Shown piece by piece: positions 57,196 through 64,000 of a stretch of 64,000 nucleotides of DNA (position 1 is the stretch's first letter; each line of letters opens with the position of its first letter). This DNA comes from Topomyia yanbarensis (taxonomy: Eukaryota; Arthropoda; Insecta; Diptera; Culicidae): contig NC_080671.1 of assembly GCF_030247195.1 (NCBI RefSeq), positions 64,625,089-64,689,088 on the forward strand. The letters are read 5' to 3'. A program made the translations under genes and the position numbers. The notes beneath the pieces are model-generated. The model did not search any database and was not told where the DNA came from. It saw nothing but the letters and a program-made list of their open reading frames with translations.

Positions 57196-59327
57196 TTACA
57201 GTACGGACAACTCGGGGAGGCGACTCCGGGGAAGGCACATACTTCGCAAAATAGTCTTCTCGGTAATGTACATTCCGAGGGTTTGTGAAACTCTAGACAA
57301 TTGTAACATTCGCCATTACGCGGTGGATGGTAATTTCTAACCAGCTTCGCGAAAGCATCTGCATTACCTGAATTATTTTTCGTAGTCGATTCACTAGGTT
57401 TAGGTTTAGAGGGACCAGGGGAAGGCTCCTTTTGTTCCACTTTTGTGGGTCGATTCTGAATGGTCTGATTCGAATTATTAGGGCGACCTTTATAGTTCGG
57501 ATTACCTTTCTGATCTGCAGGTTGATTTCGATTATGGAAAGTTCTAGTATTCTGTGGGAAATCGCTCTTTTGATTAGCAATTGCACAGGTTTCTTTTTTT
57601 GGACTGCCGAAAACTCTAGCGAAAGCCGAAGAGTCTGCTGCATCAAGGTCATATCCTAAAGACACTAGCTGTGTGAGCGTGGTTATTCGCTTACCTACTA
57701 AAAGTTTTCGGTAGTCGTACCTGAGATTCATCTTCAGAACTTCGAGCTTATCACTTTCAGCCATAGGTTGTGACATACTTCGAAGCAGCTTCTCCATTTG
57801 GAGATAATATTGTTGGAAACTTTCGGCTCGCTGTTGACGGTTTTGATAGATTTTAACCCGCAACACAGCGTCTAAATCGGGATGGCGAAACGCAGCTCTG
57901 AGTTCTGATACTAAGTGGTTCCAATTATATAGGCGGTTTTGGCTTCGCATGGCCGTATACCAATTTAAAGCGGAACCGTCGAATAAATGAATGGCTGAGT
58001 CAAATAATTCGACTTCGGAGACATGCTCCGATATAGCCATTTGAGTTACTTTTTCTAGAAATTCGTTCATTGCAAGTCCTTGATCGTCGGCTTTGTACTT
58101 TTGTATTTTCCATTGCGAGACTGGTATGACTTTGCGAGAGTGCGTTTCATAACGCTGCTGGTTTACCGGTGGAGGAATCACGGGAGGTAAAATTTGTGGG
58201 GCGTAGGAGGAAACCATCGGGGTAACGTTAAGAGGGTTAGTGAACGATACTGTGGGGCCTGACCAGGTGATAGGTTTTGAATATCTATTTGGATCAGCCC
58301 ACATGGGATATTGACTTGAAGGGTTGGAAGTGCCAATTTCTTGGTACAACAGCGGTGGTTTAGAAAACGTGTAATTGGATGAAAATCTAGTGCTCTCGAA
58401 TGGAGTGGTTTTCGGTGTAGCGGAAAACGTCTGATCAGCCACCGTATCGTGGTATTTTCCGGTTGTCTGTGGTGGAAAGGGAATACTTTGACTTACGGCC
58501 ATGGTCACTTCACATATCGGATTTGATCTGAAATGTAGTTGGCCATTCGCGGTATGGACTTTGTTTTCGGGGTGAAGGGTTTCGTGACTGACTAAAGCTG
58601 GCGAAGGAGGAGCTTGGAATATGTCCGATATTTCCATATCTTTCAACAAGGGAGAGGAGGAGCGAGCGGGTTTACGCAGGTCTTCCTTTAAACTTTTAAA
58701 TTCAGAAGATAAATCTTTAAACAAATTTCCGATTTCCTTCATCGCCGAAGTAAAATCGTCTATCGTGACGTATTTGGGTTTCACTGTCTTAGGTATTGTC
58801 CCGGTTTTTGCGGGCAATGTTTTATTTCTCAGAGCAGCTGCCCCTGCTGGGGATTCACTGCTGCTCGAAGATAAATCTTCATCGGTGAGAAGGCTGGTCT
58901 CTTTCCAGAAATGTTCAGAAAACAATAGTGCGACTTTTTTGTATTCCTCCTGGCATATTAATTGCAATTCTTCGTTGCTGTGGTTTTTTATTATTAATAG
59001 ACGATGGCCTAAATGCAACAACCGTGCTTTACAATGACTGTAATTCTTTCCCCTCGACGCTAAAATTCCATTAATTTCGCTGTACATAGTTTTACAGTTA
59101 TCAAGGTCCATTTCTGGGTCTTGATCATAACCAATGAGACACTCATGACCTGCTCTTTCTTCCCGTAGGATCTGATTCAATCTACGCTGGCGCTTACAAC
59201 ACGATTCGTCATCGAGTATTACGATGTCACGGAGACGAAGCTCATAGTCTAGCTCGACGGGAGCCAAATGGTCCACGCACATTGTGCGATATAAGGCACC
59301 GAAATTAGGACCGGAAAATCTAGGCAT
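57171..59327 (-). CDS. gag: Gag, 718 aa
   Basis: Gag forms the virus-like particle and packages the RNA. The ATG at 59325-59327 follows the leader, and the frame is open to TAA at 57171-57173. The N-terminal ~400 residues are hydrophilic with a Ser-rich patch (LSSSSSESPAG) and Pro-rich stretches, and I do not recognise a domain there. The capsid-like retrotransposon-gag region lies at about 405-570 (FDGSALNWYTAMRSQ, FRHPDLDAVLRVKIYQNRQQ, ESFQQYYLQMEKLL). A basic, Asn-rich linker follows. Near 674 lies CYNCLEFHKPSEC, a zinc knuckle with C-x2-C-x3-H-x4-C spacing (one residue short of the usual), then CEVC and CPYC pairs. The length is on the high side for gypsy Gag. Confidence 0.92.
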   Translation of the reverse strand: MPRFSGPNFGALYRTMCVDHLAPVELDYELRLRDIVILDDESCCKRQRRLNQILREERAGHECLIGYDQDPEMDLDNCKTMYSEINGILASRGKNYSHCKARLLHLGHRLLIIKNHSNEELQLICQEEYKKVALLFSEHFWKETSLLTDEDLSSSSSESPAGAAALRNKTLPAKTGTIPKTVKPKYVTIDDFTSAMKEIGNLFKDLSSEFKSLKEDLRKPARSSSPLLKDMEISDIFQAPPSPALVSHETLHPENKVHTANGQLHFRSNPICEVTMAVSQSIPFPPQTTGKYHDTVADQTFSATPKTTPFESTRFSSNYTFSKPPLLYQEIGTSNPSSQYPMWADPNRYSKPITWSGPTVSFTNPLNVTPMVSSYAPQILPPVIPPPVNQQRYETHSRKVIPVSQWKIQKYKADDQGLAMNEFLEKVTQMAISEHVSEVELFDSAIHLFDGSALNWYTAMRSQNRLYNWNHLVSELRAAFRHPDLDAVLRVKIYQNRQQRAESFQQYYLQMEKLLRSMSQPMAESDKLEVLKMNLRYDYRKLLVGKRITTLTQLVSLGYDLDAADSSAFARVFGSPKKETCAIANQKSDFPQNTRTFHNRNQPADQKGNPNYKGRPNNSNQTIQNRPTKVEQKEPSPGPSKPKPSESTTKNNSGNADAFAKLVRNYHPPRNGECYNCLEFHKPSECTLPRRLFCEVCAFPGVASPSCPYCKKNSPREF
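57189..57195 (-). promoter_or_regulatory. -1 ribosomal frameshift site A AAA AAC
   Basis: On the minus strand the gag codons read tgt aaa aaa aac tcc. The heptamer A AAA AAC (57195-57189) has the X XXY YYZ form, and sliding back one base enters the pol frame at ctc ccc gag. The pol frame is closed just upstream by TAA (57198-57196) and gag ends at 57171, so the shift must occur within 25 nt that contain the heptamer. No strong downstream stem-loop was found by eye. Confidence 0.88.
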
Positions 59328-59780
59328 TATGTGAAGAATAGTTTTAACCGTCTGTCACGTAAGTTGCTAGGTGTGAATAAATGTTCTAATGGGTGATGGT
59401 TTTGCAGTGGGTACCCTAACCTACTAAACGCTGACTTATCCGAAATTCCAATGTTTCGCGATATTCCTCAAAAGCACATGGAATTCTGTGTGGGAACTAG
59501 CAATTCAACTTGAACCTGTCGATGGCTCTCGCTCCGGTTTCATCGGGCAACTAACTATCTTGATCGAAAACCACGTGTCGGTGTACACACCCGCATTGGT
59601 GAAATCACTAAATTTACTTGCACCAGCTATATCAAGAACCATTACAGTGCGAATAACCAACCACTGCGATTTTTTTAATTTGAGAGAAAATGCAATTTTC
59701 ACGAAAACTCCCCCACAACTTGAAAGAAAAAATATTCCAGGAATAACTTTCCTTCTCCTAGGAAACTTTCCAAAATTTTA

Positions 59781-59791
59781 GTTGGGCGCCA
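59781..59791 (-). other. Primer binding site, tRNA-Lys type
   Basis: On the minus strand, two bases after the 5' LTR, the sequence is tggcgcccaac, complementary to the 3' end of insect tRNA-Lys as used by gypsy and relatives. It fixes the element's orientation as minus. Confidence 0.9.
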
Positions 59792-59793
59792 AA

Positions 59794-60732
59794 TGTTACC
59801 GTTTACGGGATCGCGGCTGCTCTCAGCCCCCGAGGATGGGCGATGCAGTTCCTGAAGGGAACCTGCTTAAGCCCCAACGCCTGGTATGGACGTTCCGGGG
59901 TGGGCACGGAAGGCCTCTTTTTGGTCCTCGGGTCCCAGGGTCGTATATTGTTGTGGGAGGGTTTTCGGATCTGGTCGAAGGGTGTGAATTGAATTTAATT
60001 TTTTCTAGATTTATTAACTTACTCAATTAATTTGTTCAGCTTCCCAATTTGTGCCGGCGGGCGGATGGGCAGGGTAGGGCGTGGTGGTGCACTGGCGGTA
60101 ATCTCTGGTGATGGCGATAGGGCAGATCGTCCCTGGTGTCAATCTTTCTGCTGCGGCGGGCCCTCGAGCCACGCGGTCGTCCTTGGCGTTTAGCGGGAGG
60201 AGCGATTAACGACACACGGTCGATGAAACCCGCGACGACGGCCTGCTATCTCTTTTACGGTTAGCCGTATCAGCACTAGCACTGATCAGGGCGAGACAGG
60301 CAAACTCTTCGCTGGTCCTTGATAATTAGCCGGCGACTTCAGTCAGACCGGCGACCAGGGCTAAGCAAGCCGGTTTCACCACTTCTGGTTAACAACAATA
60401 ACTTGAATAACTTTTATTTTGATCCACTCGCTTCCGTGGTTGAAACCCAAGAGAACGGCTTCCCGTCGTGCAGCTACTACGAACCTCCTCATTCCAATTT
60501 CCTTCTGTTCCTTCTTGTACCAACCCATCCCAATGCAGCCAACCACCCTCGTAGCTGACTCCTGCCAGATTTCCCAAATTCCGCCCACTGAAGTTGTACC
60601 CACAAGGCTGATAGGGTTTGGTTTTATTTTTTTTATATATTATTATTTACATCGGTATTAAACCTTCCACCAGATTAAACAAAATTGCATCTTAACTTAG
60701 AAATATTTATTATTTGTAACCGAGCGGTTACA
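59794..60732 (-). repeat. 5' LTR of the gypsy element
   Basis: 939 bp, the upstream LTR for minus-strand transcription, followed by the primer site and gag leader. I could not place a TATA box or start site with confidence. Confidence 0.95.
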
Positions 60733-60736
60733 ACAA

Positions 60737-61289
60737 TAAACCACCGTTACTTTCGTCGTGATGGTATTGATGGTTTATTTAATGATGACATTCATCAGCT
60801 AAGTGAGAACAATCTTCCGTACAATGGTCGTCTTTCTAAAATGTTTCACAATCCGCTCCAGTGTTAGCGAAGGTGAACATTTATTGAAGGTACAAAGGCA
60901 GCTTATGGAAGTCATCATCAAATTTTACTACACACGTATTGCTGTACCTGTTTTAATCCACCTAGCGGTGCAATTGTGCCTTTCTCAATGATGAACACGA
61001 GAATTTTTTAGTTGCTTATATTTATTAAAAGCTTTCAAATGTATACATTACAATTTTATTATACATGACTTGACAACTATATACAAGAAAAGAAATCATT
61101 ATTCGAGTTCTAAAATTTTTCAAAAGAAAAACCAGTCACGGTAATATTGAATTGAGAAAAAGGAGCGGTTCGGTTATAAAAAAAAATCGAGATGACATAA
61201 AATTTCGACGTTTCATGCATTTTAAAGATATTTGGCATCAAAAATACGAATTCGATTTCTGAAATTTCATGGGGTCCCTCCTTTGAAAA
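60737..61289. other. Flank of the gypsy insertion
   Basis: No gene seen. The motif cacctagcggtgcaattgtg near 60959 resembles a short repeat common in Aedes. Confidence 0.4.
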
Positions 61290-61430
61290 AATTTTTGAGT
61301 TCCGGCTTATATGGGAATTTCATATGTGACCGGACGGTTTAGTCTATATTTCCGAACCCATATAAGCGATCCGTACGAAATTTTATAGACATCTGTGGGG
61401 ATATTATAGCTATCATTTGGGACTAAGTTT

Positions 61431-61534
61431 TGTTTTGTTTAAATTTTTGATTAGTTTTAACCTTTAGTTTTAAGTTTTCATTAAGACAATCTATGTCAGA
61501 TGAAATTATACCAAACAAATAAACAAATAAACAA
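61431..61534 (+). mobile_element. 104-bp truncated LINE insertion with 19-bp TSD
   Basis: The 104 bp are flanked by atcatttgggactaagttt at 61412-61430 and 61535-61553, a perfect 19-bp TSD. The insert contains ttagttttaag like the LINE 3' UTR at 2980-3350 and ends in repeated aataaacaa, a LINE tail. It is a severely 5'-truncated I-like insertion. Confidence 0.88.
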
Positions 61535-62180
61535 ATCATTTGGGACTAAGTTTGTGAAAATCGGCCCAACCATTTCCGGGAAACTGATGTGAGTTCGTCA
61601 ATTTTGAAAGATGGCCGCTTTGCCCGGGCACTTCCGGAACCGTCTATAGTGGTCAATGTAGTCAACAAAAGTTTGGTTGTCCGTCAGTGATCTAGAACAG
61701 CAAATTTAAGTTATTTGAGAGACATTTTAGCGAAATTTTTACCTTTTTTGCTTTCATCGGAGTATCGGTTTGAATCGCAATTTGCTATGTGATCGCACGC
61801 CACAACCTGTAACTCCGAAACCGGAAGTCAGATCGCGATGAAATTAAATAGCCATTTACGGGGGCGCAACACCTTTCATGTGAGACTAAGTTTGGTTGAA
61901 TCGGTCTAACCATCTCCGAGAAACTGATGTGACTGTTATTCTGAATTTGAATACTTCCGCCGGGGCTTCCAGAACCGATGATGGTGGCCAATCATTAAAA
62001 TTTATTAAAATCGACATTTTCTGCGTGATCGTGCTGACCACCCTGTAATTCCGGAACCGGAAGTCGGATCCATCAGAAATTCAATAGCAGCCTATGGGAA
62101 CGTTGTATCTTTCATTTGAAACTAAGTTTGTGAAAATCGGTTCAGCCATCTCTGAAAAAAATGAGTGACATTTTTGGTCA

Positions 62181-62232
62181 CATACACACACAGACGCACA
62201 TACACACATACATACATACACACGCACAGACA
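62181..62232. repeat. (CA)/(CATA) microsatellite
   Basis: An imperfect run of acac, acat and acag units inside the interspersed repeat. Confidence 0.85.
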
Positions 62233-62534
62233 TTTGCCGAACTCGAGAAACTGAATCGAATGGTATATGTCACTCGGCCCTCCGGGCCTCCGTTAAAAAG
62301 TCGGTTTTCAGATGGCACCTATTGATGAAATAATTTCCCTGATTTCATTTCCTAGTTTGTGAATTTTTGGGAGTCCCTTTATTCACGGTAAGATCGGGTT
62401 TGAAACTTTGAGACGATTTAGATTTTCTCCCAAGATAGGTTTTCAGTCGTTAAGAGTTTTTTTCAATACGTTTGATCATGTCCGGGAGAGGGTTAGTTCT
62501 CTGTGCCCTATTTAGTATAAACTGGGAAATTGAT

Positions 62535-63200
62535 GATTAATGACAATTTGAAATCCAAAATGGTGACTCCCGTGACCACAAAACAGAGAAAAACAATATA
62601 AATATGGGTATCATATGAAAGTTATTGAGCAGTAGATGACGAAAATTGATATTTAGGGCTAATTTGAAATCCAATATGGCGCTCCAGTGACCACAAAGCA
62701 GTGAAAAACACCATAAGTATGAGTATCATTTCAAAGGGGCTGGTCAGGCGATGACGAAAATTGATGATTAAGGTCATTTTGAAATCCAAGATAGCGGCTT
62801 CTGGAAACCACAAAACAGTGAAAGAACGCCATCAATATGGGTATCATTCGAAAGGCTGTGATCCGTAGATGACGGGAATTGGTGATTGAGGCCATTTTGG
62901 AATTCAAGATTGCGGCTTCTGGTCACCACGAAACAATGTATACTACCATCATATGGGTATTATTTTAATGGATGTGGTCATCAGATAACGAAATTGAATG
63001 AGTGATGCTATTTTAAAATCTAACATGGCGACAAGATTGCAGTTTATGGTTGTCATAAAACAGAGAAAATTGCCATTAATATGGGTATGGTTTGAAAGGG
63101 GCTGGTTGAAAGGTTACCAAGAGGCGGTTCTTTTGAAAAAATGAAAAAATAGGGTAACGGAAAACAATATTCATAGTAATTTTGATTGTCAAAATGACGA
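62535..63200. repeat. Minisatellite, period ~116 bp
   Basis: The core atttgaaatccaaaatggcg recurs at about 62545, 62661, 62776, 62894, 63010 and, after a 53-bp expansion, 63179. Within units, accacaaaacagtgaaaaac and atatgggtatcatttgaaag follow at fixed distances. Divergence between units indicates an old array. Confidence 0.85.
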
Positions 63201-63239
63201 CTTCTATTTAAAATCCATAATTGTATAGTTTTCGGCAAT

Positions 63240-64000
63240 TAATTTGATGGAGCCTCTCTGATTATGCTGAGATCAGTGCGCACATATCTTAGCATAAAAC
63301 AAGAGTTTTTAGTAATGTCTCAAGTGTTGTGTGAATATTATGGTTATCCAAATTCGCTATTTTAGATATCACAATGGTTGCAATGGTCACACTTCATTTA
63401 CTCAAGATGCCCATTCAAATAACACCTCTTAGGGGCCAGACTAATACAGTGCTTTGCTTTTTATCAGTCCTGATTATGGTAGAGTTTTAATCCGATGTTA
63501 TTATACTCAGTGCTGTGCAATCTCACGATGGTCTTTGAATTGTGACGGTAAATGTGAAGTGACCGTATCACCACAAAAATGACCGTTATTTCATTTCCAT
63601 TTTCCTCGGATAGTGTTTCAGTTAACTATCTCTCGCAGAAGCCATGCGAGAGAGAACGCATTGAAATGATAGACAGATTAAGTACCATTTATTTTGTATT
63701 GGTATGGCAAACGAAATATTATCAGTGTATTGTATTCAGGCAGCATGCGGTGATTTGTTCATTTTGTCTCCACCTTTCTGTTCCTTTTATGCATAGCAAT
63801 TTATGTGAAACCGCCTGTTTGTTAACTCTAGCATGTTGTTTGTAATAAGATGACCGTTATAACCGTATTCATATTGTTTATAAAATGACGGTCAGTTTCC
63901 CTTCCTCTCAATAATGATATCAATGAGTGAGAGATTCAGAAGAGAACCGTCTGACTGTTGTCAATTCATTGGAATGAGAACCGTAACTCAATAAGCATCG
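63240..64000. other. No recognised gene
   Basis: The motif atgaccgttat recurs (63580, 63851) with related tgacggt forms near 63542 and 63885; no TIR or ORF could be supported. Confidence 0.4.

Larger units (their letters stand above)
52085..60732 (-). mobile_element. Intact Ty3/gypsy LTR retrotransposon, 8648 bp
   Basis: Two 939-bp LTRs in the same orientation, identical as far as I can compare by eye, flank gag and pol coded on the minus strand. acaa occurs immediately outside both LTRs (52081-52084 and 60733-60736), a 4-bp TSD. Minus-strand order: 5' LTR (59794-60732), tRNA-Lys-type primer site, ~450-bp leader, gag, -1 frameshift, pol with PR-RT-RNase H-IN, ~1 kb of non-coding DNA, 3' LTR (52085-53023). 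No env frame is present. PR-RT-RH-IN order places it in Ty3/gypsy; the Lys primer and NPVERVNR integrase motif suggest an Osvaldo-like lineage, which I infer only. All frames are open, so it may still be active. Confidence 0.95.
61290..62300. repeat. Interspersed repeat with ~150-230 bp subunits
   Basis: Three subunits share ccggaaccggaagtcggatc-like, gaaattcaatagc-like and catttgaaactaagtttgtg, then aatcggttcarccatctc and a gaaactgatgtgac end. They lie at about 61340-61600, 61795-61940 and 62025-62170. A cactcggccctccgggcctc block ends the unit near 62290. This repeat type is abundant in Aedes; its class is unknown to me. Confidence 0.6.

Noticed and set aside
57659..59037. Plus-strand ORFs inside gag
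   Set aside because: They overlap the intact gag frame on the other strand and show no domain features.
52085..60732. Possible endogenous retrovirus with env
   Set aside because: No third ORF, signal peptide or transmembrane frame lies between pol and the 3' LTR.

Overview
This window looks like a stretch of repeat-dominated insect nuclear DNA, most likely a culicine mosquito (Aedes-like). The reasons are AT-rich DNA, no prokaryotic gene layout, introns in the one host-derived gene, and a mix of element families typical of Aedes: I-, R1-, Jockey- and RTE-like non-LTR retrotransposons, DD37E and DD37D Tc1/mariner relatives, a Ty3/gypsy element with a tRNA-Lys-type primer site, and many foldback/MITE elements. 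The genus is inferred from family resemblance, not from a database search. I find no intact host gene.

Layout. 1-3433: 3' part of an I-superfamily LINE, cut by the window edge, with one stop in an otherwise open RT/RNase H frame. 3932-5204 (minus): an ORF1-only LINE derivative with poly-A and a target-site duplication (TSD) but no ORF2. 5640-10245: a heavily mutated R1-clade LINE with a GC-rich repeated 3' region. 10.8-12.3 kb: a direct repeat and a DD37E transposase remnant. 14.6-24 kb: foldback elements, LINE fragments, an 18-bp minisatellite and several TIR elements, including a hAT-type element with a perfect 8-bp TSD (19756-20983) and a TA-flanked element (22741-23948). 25670-27115: a 1.4-kb foldback element with a 9-bp TSD. 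27125-28835 (minus): an RTE-like LINE fragment. 29578-33374: a probable old hAT element holding a degenerate tandem array and a nested foldback element with a 10-bp TSD.

36.2-37.9 kb is the only host-derived stretch: a decayed, intron-containing copy of the spindle-checkpoint kinase Mps1/TTK, with an unidentified exon-like ORF tail-to-tail with it. 38.2-40.4 kb (minus) holds two LINE fragments fused end to end. 41.8-47.4 kb has a TTAA-flanked foldback element, a 205-bp palindrome and a DD37D transposase remnant. 48.2-51.7 kb is a TIR element that encloses a LINE derivative lacking its whole RT domain yet bounded by a TSD and tail (49717-51110).

52085-60732 (minus) is the best-preserved object: an apparently intact Ty3/gypsy retrotransposon with two 939-bp LTRs identical by eye, a 4-bp TSD (acaa), a tRNA-Lys-type primer site, full gag and pol, and a textbook A AAA AAC -1 frameshift site inside a 25-nt gag/pol overlap. 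The last 3 kb hold a repeat tract with a 104-bp retro-insertion (19-bp TSD), a microsatellite and a ~116-bp minisatellite.

Taken together, the window records nested transposition. Two non-autonomous LINE derivatives (ORF1-only and RT-less) each carry their own TSD, so they probably moved as such, using enzymes of related full-length elements. The gypsy element is the youngest large insertion.
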